From Bradyrhizobium sp. CCGB01 (GTDB lineage Bacteria; Pseudomonadota; Alphaproteobacteria; Rhizobiales; Xanthobacteraceae), in contig NZ_JANADK010000001.1 in the NCBI RefSeq assembly GCF_024199795.1, forward strand, positions 620,001 to 684,000: a stretch of 64,000 nucleotides of DNA, given 5' to 3'. Positions 15,882-23,757 of the stretch are shown one piece after another. The translations under genes and the position numbers were made by a program. The notes below the pieces were generated by a model. The model ran no database searches, was not told the origin of the DNA, and was given only the letters and a program-made list of their open reading frames with translations. Position 1 is the first letter of the stretch. The number at the start of each line of letters is the position of its first letter.

Positions 15882-16376
15882 ATGACTGACAAGACCAATT
15901 TCACCAAGGATGAATGGGCGCTCCTCCTGAGAAGTCCCATGAATGCGGGAATGGCCATTACGGCCGCCGATCCGAGCGGACTGTTCGGGCTTCTGAAGGA
16001 ATCGTTCGCCAGCGGTACGGCGCTCGCACGGGCCGCCACCGATCCCAATGCTAACTCGCTGGTCAAGGCCGTGGTTGCCGATTTCCAGACGAGCGAGGGC
16101 AGGGCCGCGGCCCACGACGGATTGAAGGCAGAGATTGGCAACAGCAAGCCGGCTGAGATGACGAGCAAGGCGGTCAACTCATTGCGCGAGGTTGCTGCCC
16201 TTCTTGCTGCAAAAGCTCCAGCTGATGCCGCGGATTTCAAGGGATGGCTGCGTCAAATCAGTCAAAAGACGGCCGAGGCTGCATCAGAGGGCGGAGGCTT
16301 GTTTGGCGGAGGCGTTCAGGTCAGCGATGCCGAGAAGGCAACCCTCGGCGAAATCTCGAGCGCGCTTGGCGTCTAG
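15882..16376 (+). CDS. 164-aa helical protein of unknown function, partner of the DUF937 gene
   Basis: MTDKTNFTKDEWALLLRSPM opens an all-helical soluble protein with Ala-rich helices and no signal peptide. It ends with a Gly-rich segment (EGGGLFGGGVQVSDAEKATL). AGGGAGA lies upstream of the ATG. It follows the DUF937 gene by 93 bases and is probably co-transcribed. Family not recognised; the opening pattern resembles small TerB-like or acid/stress helical proteins only vaguely. Confidence 0.75.
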   Translation: MTDKTNFTKDEWALLLRSPMNAGMAITAADPSGLFGLLKESFASGTALARAATDPNANSLVKAVVADFQTSEGRAAAHDGLKAEIGNSKPAEMTSKAVNSLREVAALLAAKAPADAADFKGWLRQISQKTAEAASEGGGLFGGGVQVSDAEKATLGEISSALGV

Positions 16377-16526
16377 CCTCGGTGCACCGAACGGATGTCA
16401 TCCCTCTGGCACGCCGGCCAGGCGCAAGCCCTGATGCGTCCGATCGCGCATTGCAAGATAGGTTGGCAAGACCGGTTGGATGATCGCTCAGTGCGCCGCT
16501 GCGGAAGCGAAGAACGGTAAAGTTGG

Positions 16527-19190
16527 CTAAGCCGCCTTCGCCTGCGCCGACAACAGCTGCTTCAGCTTCGCCGCGGGCACGGCCGGGCTGAACAGCCAGC
16601 CCTGCATCTGGCTGCATCCGAGCTGGCGCAGCACCTCGCGCTGGGCTTCGGTCTCGACGCCTTCCGCGGTCGTCGCCATGCGGCGGGCGGCGGCCATGTG
16701 CACCACGGCCTGCACGATCGGGGACGAATCTTCGGACTGGCCGATGTCGCTGATGAAGCTGCGGTCGATCTTGATCTTGTCGAACGGGAAGCGGTGCAGA
16801 TAGCTCAGCGACGAATAGCCGGTGCCGAAATCGTCGAGCGCGATGCGTACGCCGAGCTCGCGGAGCTGCTGGAGAATCGTCAGCGCTTCCTCGTCGTCGC
16901 GAATGAGGACGGTTTCGGTGACCTCGAGCTCGAGCCGTCCGGGCGCAAGCCCTGACTCCGCGAGTGCGGCCGCAACCTTCAGCGCCAGCGTCCTGGCGCG
17001 GAACTGCACCGGCGAGACGTTGACGGCGACATGGATATCGCCCGGCCAGCTCGCGGCCTCGAGGCAGGCCTGCTTCAGCACCCATTCGCCGATCTCGCCG
17101 ATCAGGCCGGTCTCTTCCGCGACCGGAATGAAATCGGCCGGCGAGATCATGCCGCGCTCGGGATGGCGCCAGCGCAGCAGCGCCTCGCAGCCGTTCACCA
17201 CATTGGCCGCGAGATCGACCAGCGGCTGGTAATGCACCTCGAACTCGCCGCGGACGAGGGCCTGGCGCAAATCGAGCTCGAGCTGGCGGCGCAGCCGCGC
17301 CTTGGCGTCGTATTCGGGCACGAACACGCGGAAGGTGCGGCGTCCCTCGGACTTCGCCGCATACATCGCGAGATCGGCGCGCTTGAGCAGATCGTCGAGA
17401 TTATCGCCATGGTCGGGCGCGATCGCGATGCCGATGCTGGCGTCGGTCGGGATCTCCTGGCCCTTGCAGTCTACGGGCATGCGCAGCGCCTTCAGGATAT
17501 TTTCCGCAAGCGCCGTCAGCTCGGTCTGGTCGCTGGTGCCGGCCTTGACGATGGCGAACTCGTCGCCCCCGAGCCGCGCGACGAGGTCGTTGCCGCTAAC
17601 GCAGGCGCGCAGCCGGTTGGCAACCTGGCGGAGCAGCTCGTCGCCGACCTCGTGGCCGAGCGAATCGTTGACGCCCTTGAACTCGTCGACGTCGATGTAG
17701 AGGATCGCGAACGGCTTGCCTTGGGCAAGCTCCGCCACGCGGCGCTCCAGATGGCCGCGCATCAGCACGCGGTTGGGCAGGTCGGTCAGCGCGTCGTAAT
17801 GCGCCATATGCGCGATGCGCTCGTCGGCGCGGATGCGCTCGGTGACGTCGTCATGGGTGGCGAGCCAGCCGCCGGCGGCGCCGGGCTGGTTCTTGATCTC
17901 GATCAGGCGGCCGTCGGCGGTCTCCACGACGGCGCTCTGCGTACGTCCGACCTGGCTCAGGATTCCGTCGCAATAGGAATCGACGTCGCCCTCGAACGAT
18001 CCGGTGTCGTGGCGATGCTGGATCACGTCGCGGAAATAGGCGCCGGGCTTCACCACGTCGGCCGACAGTCCGTACATCTCGACATAGCGCCGGTTGCAGA
18101 CGATGAGACGCTCGTCCTGGTCGAACATCAGAAGGCCTTGCGTCATCGTGTTCATCGCGGTGTCGAGCCGCTGCTTCTCCACCGAGAGGCGGTGCATCAT
18201 CTGACGGAAGATCAGATAGAGCGTGAGCACGAGCAGGCCGATCGACAGCACGGCCACGAAGACGAAGAACTTCGTCTGCGTGCGCCAGGTCGCCAGCGTC
18301 GCATCCAGCGATTTGGTGGCGACCACGACCAGCGGCTCGCCGGTCAGCATGCGCGAGGCGACGATGCGGTCCTTGCCGTCCATCGGGCTGGCGAGCTGCG
18401 TCGTCACGAAGGTGCGCTCGAACACCGCCATCTGCTCGCGCGTGCCGTTGCGAAAATTCTGTCCGATCATCGCGTCGACATGCGGAACGCGCGCGAGCAG
18501 CTGGCCATTCTGGTGGTGCATCGCGATCGAGGAGTCCTCGCCGAGCCCGGCCGAGGCGAAGAAGGATTCGAGCTGCGCCGGCGAAATGGCCCGCGACACC
18601 ATACCGAGGAACTCACCATGCGGGCCGGTGACGCGCCGCGCGAACACGATCGCAGGTCCGTTGCCGAACCGGCCGGGCACGACCTCGATCTCTTCCTGCG
18701 AAGCCGGATCGTTCTTGAGGCGATTGAAATAGTTGCGGTCGGACACCGAGATATCGGCGACCGGCCAGCGCCGCGACGAGTTGATCAGCACGCCGCCGGC
18801 ATCGAACACGTTGGCGCCGGCGACGTCGGACCAGCCGCTGGCCTTGGCGCGCAGCACCTCGTGCACGGCCAGCGTGCCCATCTCGCTGCGGAAGACGTCG
18901 GCGGATTCGATGCCGTGGCTTTCAAGTTCCGCGATGACGCTCTTCTGGAGCACCGCGAAGTCGGCGAATTCGCGGTCGAAGTGACGGGCGAGCAGGCGGA
19001 CGGAATTTTCCAGGCTGTCGCGGCCGCTCTCGATCGCATTCTGCCGGAAACGGTCGACGGTGAGCGCGGTGCCGATGGCCATCGCGACCATCAGCACGAA
19101 GCCGCCGGCGATCAGCCACGTCAGCGGCGCTCCCTGCCAACGGCGAAGCAGCGCGCGCATGCGCGCGGTCCATCGGATTGATGTGCCCAT
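16527..19190 (-). CDS. Membrane-bound PAS-GGDEF-EAL cyclic-di-GMP enzyme
   Basis: An 887-aa protein: membrane helix about 24-45, a periplasmic dCache-type sensor about 46-305, a second helix about 306-328, a PAS domain (about 335-455, MTQGLLMFDQDERLIVCN), GGDEF (about 462-620) and EAL (about 635-880). The GGDEF motif VARLGGDEFAIV is intact (about residue 541). The product-inhibition RxxD motif is absent: the equivalent is SGND. The EAL motif CEALLRW and the metal loop ALDDFGTGYSS are intact, so phosphodiesterase activity is likely and cyclase activity possible. It is monocistronic and convergent with the 164-aa gene. Confidence 0.93.
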   Translation of the reverse strand: MGTSIRWTARMRALLRRWQGAPLTWLIAGGFVLMVAMAIGTALTVDRFRQNAIESGRDSLENSVRLLARHFDREFADFAVLQKSVIAELESHGIESADVFRSEMGTLAVHEVLRAKASGWSDVAGANVFDAGGVLINSSRRWPVADISVSDRNYFNRLKNDPASQEEIEVVPGRFGNGPAIVFARRVTGPHGEFLGMVSRAISPAQLESFFASAGLGEDSSIAMHHQNGQLLARVPHVDAMIGQNFRNGTREQMAVFERTFVTTQLASPMDGKDRIVASRMLTGEPLVVVATKSLDATLATWRTQTKFFVFVAVLSIGLLVLTLYLIFRQMMHRLSVEKQRLDTAMNTMTQGLLMFDQDERLIVCNRRYVEMYGLSADVVKPGAYFRDVIQHRHDTGSFEGDVDSYCDGILSQVGRTQSAVVETADGRLIEIKNQPGAAGGWLATHDDVTERIRADERIAHMAHYDALTDLPNRVLMRGHLERRVAELAQGKPFAILYIDVDEFKGVNDSLGHEVGDELLRQVANRLRACVSGNDLVARLGGDEFAIVKAGTSDQTELTALAENILKALRMPVDCKGQEIPTDASIGIAIAPDHGDNLDDLLKRADLAMYAAKSEGRRTFRVFVPEYDAKARLRRQLELDLRQALVRGEFEVHYQPLVDLAANVVNGCEALLRWRHPERGMISPADFIPVAEETGLIGEIGEWVLKQACLEAASWPGDIHVAVNVSPVQFRARTLALKVAAALAESGLAPGRLELEVTETVLIRDDEEALTILQQLRELGVRIALDDFGTGYSSLSYLHRFPFDKIKIDRSFISDIGQSEDSSPIVQAVVHMAAARRMATTAEGVETEAQREVLRQLGCSQMQGWLFSPAVPAAKLKQLLSAQAKAA

Positions 19191-19303
19191 CCAGCCCTCC
19201 CGTGGGATGCAAGATGCAGCAAAACCGACAAGAGCCCGTTACCAGTGAGGGTTAGGAAAACATGAATCGGAGCGGAATCAGAGGGTTGGTTCCCTCAGGC
19301 GGA

Positions 19304-19987
19304 TCACCGGCGGATTTCCCACCTCAAGGCTTCCGCATTCCCCTTCGCGAACATCGCCGGTACGTCGAACGTCCCGGTCTTGAGGTCATAGCGGCAGCGC
19401 CAGTCGGCCAGCCCCTTCACCGCGACGTTCTTCGGATGCTTGTCCATCTCGCCCGACAGCGAGATCACGAGGTAACGGTTGTCGGGCCATTTCACGCCGA
19501 GCCCGCGATAGGCCTCCTCGGTGCCTTTCACGAGATTGGCCGAGATGTGGTAGTCGAGCTTCATCTTCTGCCGGCTATGGAAATAAGCCCAGGCGAGGTC
19601 GCTGAACGGCTTTTTCGTTGCGCTGACGAAGGCGCCTTTCTCGACATGGTAGAGAAAGAGGTCCTGCTCGCCGGAGCCGGTCTTCTGCATCCGCACCAGC
19701 CATTGCGAATCGTTGGTGAAGCGGAAGCCGGCTGGATAGTCCTGCTCCGGCTTCAACTCGATCATCCGCTCGCCGTGCCGCGCCCACGCCTGCCATTTGA
19801 AGTCGATATCTTCGCTGTCCTTCATGTACTGCTCGATCCCGGTGGCCTTGTCGGGCGAGGTGAAGGCAAGATCGGCGTTGTCGCTGAGAACGAAGCCTTG
19901 GGGCGGGCCGGATCCGGCGAGCGCGGGAGCTGCCGCCAGCGTCAGGGCAAGCGCCAGCCATGGCGCGGGGCGGTAAAATGCGGCCAC
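19304..19987 (-). CDS. Exported protein of unknown function, 227 aa
   Basis: Start at GTG 19987, which has AAGGA eight bases upstream and gives a clean Sec signal (VAAFYRPAPWLALALTLAAA, cleavage near ALA-GSG). An ATG farther upstream (20059) would add an unlikely leader. The mature part contains FVLSDNADLAFTSPDKATGI, many aromatic residues and CRYDLKTGTFDVP. No membrane helix follows the signal. The family is not recognised. It is divergent from the LysM gene. Confidence 0.78.
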   Translation of the reverse strand: MAAFYRPAPWLALALTLAAAPALAGSGPPQGFVLSDNADLAFTSPDKATGIEQYMKDSEDIDFKWQAWARHGERMIELKPEQDYPAGFRFTNDSQWLVRMQKTGSGEQDLFLYHVEKGAFVSATKKPFSDLAWAYFHSRQKMKLDYHISANLVKGTEEAYRGLGVKWPDNRYLVISLSGEMDKHPKNVAVKGLADWRCRYDLKTGTFDVPAMFAKGNAEALRWEIRR

Positions 19988-20174
19988 GGGAAAAATCCTT
20001 AAGAAATGACCGCGATGCGGCCTCGATGATTTGACGCCGTCGGCACCCTGCCGGTTCACGCCGATGCGCGCCGGAACGAAAGGTGCATCATCCCAAGGAT
20101 CGTCTTGCTGCGGCAGCCAAATCGGCGCAATTTGCCGGCCTCGTTTGATTTGCGACCCAAGGGTTCATTGTCTG

Positions 20175-21236
20175 ATGATCACCGCTTCCAAGGCTCTCAT
20201 TGCGTTCTGCCTGCTCGCGGTGGGCGGCACCGTCCTGGTGATCGGTCCCACCGAGCTACGCCGCCTGCTGCCGGGCGGCGCGCAGACCGAAACCGCCGTC
20301 GCCGCCAGGCCGGAGACAAAGCCCGAAGCCAAGGCGGAGACCAAGGCCGAGATTAAGGCCGAGACCAAGCCGGAGCCGAAGCTGGACGAGCCGAAGCTCG
20401 CCGCCGTCGCGCCGCCTGCGCCATCGGCGCCCCCGGCCTCCGCGCCGAAGGTGGATGCGCTCGCCGAGACGCAGAAGCAGGCCATGGCGCTCGCCGATCT
20501 CGTACCGGCCAAGCCGCCGGCGGCGGTGGCGGACACCGGCCCGCGGTTCGACGTCGCGCGCGTCGACGATCATGGCGAGGCGGCGGTGATCGCGGGGCGG
20601 GCCGCGCCAGGTGCGCAGGTCGAGTTGCTGCGCGACGGCAAGCCGCTCGATACGGTGGTCGCCGATGCGTCGGGCCAGTTCGTGATGACCCCGCCGCAGC
20701 TTCCCGCCGGCTCCTATGAATTGACCCTGCGGGCGAGAGCGCCTGACGGTACCGTCACGCAATCGGGCCGCAGCATGCCGGTGACCATCGCCGAAGCCGC
20801 GCCGCCGCCAACGCGCCCCGCGCCTGTCGCGAGGCTGGAGCCGGCACAAGCGCCGAAGCAGGCCGAGAAGGCCGACGACAAATCTGATGTCGTGGCATCG
20901 CTGCCGTCGGCATCGTCGCGCCTGGCATCGGCGCCTGACCGGACCGCGGCCCGGCCGAGATTCATCGGGGCACCGAAGCCCAGGGTGATGGCGCGGGCAC
21001 CCGCGGCCACGACCGTTGCATCGGCCTCGCCGGCCGATGTCATCAGCGCTGCACCGGCCGAGGCAGGCGGCAACCGGGTGATCTCCCGCGGCGACAGCCT
21101 GTGGGCGCTGAGCAAGCTCGCTTACGGCGACGGCTCCCGCTACGCGGTGATCTTCAACGCCAACCGGGGCAAGATCCACAACCCCAATTTGATCTATCCC
21201 GGCCAGACTTTCGTGGTGCCCCAGAAGGCGGAGTGA
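20175..21236 (+). CDS. LysM-domain envelope protein with Pro/Ala/Lys-rich linker
   Basis: A 353-aa protein starting at ATG 20175 (MITASKALIAFCLLAVGGTV), with an N-terminal membrane anchor at about 5-24. A long low-complexity Glu/Lys/Ala/Pro segment follows (repeated PEAKAETKAEIK-like units, about 40-100). Then comes an Ig-like or carboxypeptidase-regulatory-like fold (about 120-200, PGAQVELLRDGKPLDTVVAD). A single C-terminal LysM domain ends the protein (about 303-352, VISRGDSLWALSKLAYGDGS, IYPGQTFVVPQ). It probably binds peptidoglycan. The start before MITASK is chosen because earlier frames lack hydrophobic character. Confidence 0.88.
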   Translation: MITASKALIAFCLLAVGGTVLVIGPTELRRLLPGGAQTETAVAARPETKPEAKAETKAEIKAETKPEPKLDEPKLAAVAPPAPSAPPASAPKVDALAETQKQAMALADLVPAKPPAAVADTGPRFDVARVDDHGEAAVIAGRAAPGAQVELLRDGKPLDTVVADASGQFVMTPPQLPAGSYELTLRARAPDGTVTQSGRSMPVTIAEAAPPPTRPAPVARLEPAQAPKQAEKADDKSDVVASLPSASSRLASAPDRTAARPRFIGAPKPRVMARAPAATTVASASPADVISAAPAEAGGNRVISRGDSLWALSKLAYGDGSRYAVIFNANRGKIHNPNLIYPGQTFVVPQKAE

Positions 21237-21360
21237 GATCGCATCGGCAACGCCGATGCTTGTTGCGACGCTTTGCCCTCGATATCTCCGGAACCTTCGG
21301 TTCCCCGGCGCGTCATTGTGATGCGACCCGGTGCGCGCGTGGCGCTGGGAGGAGGCCGAG

Positions 21361-22662
21361 GTGGTCAGGTCAGCTTTCAGGTCTGGACGCATGGGACTGG
21401 CGCTGGCGGGCGCTGCTCTCATGATTGCGGCAGTGCTGCTGCCGAACAAGGCCGAGGCGCAGTTCGGAATGCGCGGCGGCCCGCTCGGTGTCGCGCGCTT
21501 TGCCGTCGGCCACGTCATCGGCATGTCGCGGCTGCGGCACTCGCGCATGGCGGTTCGCGGCGGCCGATACCGCTCCGCGGCGTTGAGGTCGCAGGATCCC
21601 CGCGGCGCCGAGCGCGGCCAGCCGCCCAACCCCTACATCCTGCGCGCGGCGCTCACGGCGCAAGCTGCGCTGTCGGGCTGGCACGGTGGCCGTCGCCCGC
21701 AGGGCTGGTGGCGTCACCCCGATGGCAGCTATGGCTGGGCGGGTCCGGTGTTCTGGCCGTTCGCGCATGACGATCTCACCACCGCAATCATCTTCGGCGA
21801 TACCACCAGCCTCTCGCTCTATGGCTATGGCGACATCTATGCCGCGATCTTCGCGCCCTACGCGGCCACGGAGCTCGCCGCCTACACGGCGCCGCAAGGC
21901 AGGCGCGCGCGAAAAGTCCCTTCGGCCGAGACTGTTTGCGATGCCAGCGACACCGGCGGCTTGCCGGTCGATCGCATCGCAGCGCTGGTGCGGCCGAACG
22001 AATTGCAGCGCGCGGCGCTCGACGAGCTCGGCACTGCCTGGATCGCCGCGCGCGACACCATCCGCGCCGCCTGTCCGACGCAGGCCCCCGCGACCGCTCC
22101 GGAGCGCCTCGGTCTGATGCGCGAGCGCCTTGCGGCCATGATCAAGGCAACGGAGGGAATCGCGCCGCCGCTCGCAAAATTCGTCGATCTGCTCGATGAC
22201 GGGCAGAAGGCAAAGCTCGATTCGCTCGCCTGGGACCGCCGCGCCGCGCTTGCGGCGGGCCAGCCCAACAAGGATGCGCAAGCTGCGGCAGCCTGTGATG
22301 CGAACAGCGATCCCCGCTACGACGAGAAGCTGCAACGTCAGTACGAGCAGCTCGTGCAGCAGCAATGGCCCGCCGCCGAGATCGCCACCACCCTCCGTCT
22401 CGACGAGGTCGCGCGCGCCCGGTTCGAGGTGCTCCAGGACACGACGCTGCGCACCATGGAGACGCTCAGCGCCTGCCCGTCCAAGTCCGAGCCCAAGGCC
22501 GAGCCCTCGCCGCAGGCCCGCGTCACCGCGGTGAAGGCGCGGCTGGAGACGATGCTGCAAGCGGTGAACGGCGTCGGCGATGCCCTCGACGATTTCGAGG
22601 CCGACTTGAGCGACGAGCAGAAGGCGGGATTCGAGACGATCGGGCCGAAGCGGGGGGTGTGA
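21361..22662 (+). CDS. LTXXQ/Spy-like periplasmic protein, 433 aa
   Basis: Start at GTG 21361 with GGAGG five bases upstream; alternatives are ATG 21331 and ATG 21391. A signal peptide (GLALAGAALMIAAVLLP, ending AEA) precedes Gly/Arg-rich and Trp/Tyr-rich segments. Then come at least two helical LTXXQ-like units (LVRPNELQRAALDEL, FVDLLDDGQKAKLDSL, and a third EADLSDEQKAGFETI), as in Spy/CpxP-type periplasmic chaperones. The repeated units suggest a periplasmic chaperone or metal/stress-binding role. It follows the LysM gene by 124 bases, with a short hairpin in between. Confidence 0.8.
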   Translation: MVRSAFRSGRMGLALAGAALMIAAVLLPNKAEAQFGMRGGPLGVARFAVGHVIGMSRLRHSRMAVRGGRYRSAALRSQDPRGAERGQPPNPYILRAALTAQAALSGWHGGRRPQGWWRHPDGSYGWAGPVFWPFAHDDLTTAIIFGDTTSLSLYGYGDIYAAIFAPYAATELAAYTAPQGRRARKVPSAETVCDASDTGGLPVDRIAALVRPNELQRAALDELGTAWIAARDTIRAACPTQAPATAPERLGLMRERLAAMIKATEGIAPPLAKFVDLLDDGQKAKLDSLAWDRRAALAAGQPNKDAQAAAACDANSDPRYDEKLQRQYEQLVQQQWPAAEIATTLRLDEVARARFEVLQDTTLRTMETLSACPSKSEPKAEPSPQARVTAVKARLETMLQAVNGVGDALDDFEADLSDEQKAGFETIGPKRGV

Positions 22663-23529
22663 TCACCCGCACGCCCAGTCGAACTTCATGTCCTTGAAGT
22701 CGAGTTGCGCGTTGCCGCCGCCGAAATTGTAGCCGCCGAAATATTCCTCGAACTCGATGTAGAACGGACTCATCTCCGGCTCCGCCTGGCACGGCCGCAT
22801 GGTGCCGCCGAGGTGGTCGTGGGCGTGGTCCTTGACCCAGTCGTGCAGGCGGAAATTGTCGCTGCTCACGACGCCGCCGACATAGTAATAATAGGACTGA
22901 TAGCCGGTCGGCGCGTTCTTCCGGGTGTGCTCGTCCTGCGGACCCTTGCCGGCATTGGGATCGGTGGCACGCGGCGTGAGCGCAATCGCGCGGGTCTCGC
23001 TGAGATCGGTGCGCGGCGGGCTTGTAAACATCTTCTTCGCGTAAGGCGCTGCGGCCTCGTAGTAGGCACTGGCGCCGCCGACATCGAGCCAGCGCGGCCG
23101 CTCCGCCGTCGCAAGTGCGAGCGGCGCCGGCGGGGTCGCGAACGCGCCCTCGTATTCGCCCCTGGTCAGCAGCAGCGCGGCATAACCGTAGTCGAGGATA
23201 TCCGTCATGCGCGACAGGCGCGGATGCGAGGCGCGCGCCAGCACCGCTTCGCGGATTTCGGGATCGTCGGGCGCACCGCCGTCATTGTGGTCGGGCGCGG
23301 TGGCGAAGAACGACACCGCGACGATGTCCTCGCCATGGACGCGATAATCCTCCGGCAGCAGAAGCGTGAAGCCGTGCATCAGCGGAAAACCGGTGACGGG
23401 ATCGAGCGGCCATTGCTCGCTGCTGATGCCCGGCGGCAGCCCATAGACCCAGCCCTGGTCGCGCGCGCGATCGGCGGGACGGTCCAGCATCTGCAAATCA
23501 TAAGCACGCGAAGGCAAGGCAAACGCCAC
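22663..23529 (-). CDS. Protein of unknown function, 288 aa
   Basis: Start at GTG 23529 is preferred (GGGAGA seven bases upstream; VAFALPSRAYDLQMLDRPAD). The open frame extends to 23631 but that part is low-quality. No signal peptide. The sequence is rich in Tyr, Asp and His, with GYQSYYYYVGGVVSSDNFRLH and a C-terminal YIEFEEYFGGYNFGGGNAQL. I do not recognise the family. It is convergent with the LTXXQ-like gene with no spacing, so mRNA ends may overlap. A 228-base gap without recognisable elements separates it from the cyclase gene. Confidence 0.7.
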   Translation of the reverse strand: MAFALPSRAYDLQMLDRPADRARDQGWVYGLPPGISSEQWPLDPVTGFPLMHGFTLLLPEDYRVHGEDIVAVSFFATAPDHNDGGAPDDPEIREAVLARASHPRLSRMTDILDYGYAALLLTRGEYEGAFATPPAPLALATAERPRWLDVGGASAYYEAAAPYAKKMFTSPPRTDLSETRAIALTPRATDPNAGKGPQDEHTRKNAPTGYQSYYYYVGGVVSSDNFRLHDWVKDHAHDHLGGTMRPCQAEPEMSPFYIEFEEYFGGYNFGGGNAQLDFKDMKFDWACG

Positions 23530-23757
23530 AGGTCGTCTCCCATTCCGGATTCCAGCCTCGACGTTGAGGCGATGGTTAGTCGCGGGGAGAGGAGATGTGG
23601 TTCGTGGGAGAGGTGAGGGAGATGCTGCCATCCTGCCGGTGTTTTGCCCGACGTGTCAAAGCGCTTCACCTCGCGAGCGCGGCCCGCGTAAGCCATTGAT
23701 CTTGCAGCCCCCGGCTACTGTGCATGGGGTTGTTTTCGATCTTTTTGTTTTGGACGC

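Noticed and set aside
17031-19181. 716-codon open frame antisense to the GGDEF-EAL gene
   Set aside because: Same reason; the minus strand has intact GGDEF, EAL and PAS motifs in the same DNA.
21287-21312. GGAAC-N17-GTC upstream of the LTXXQ-like gene as an EcfG promoter
   Set aside because: The -10 element lacks GTT, and the GGAACC-TTC-GGTTCC hairpin explains the sequence as well.
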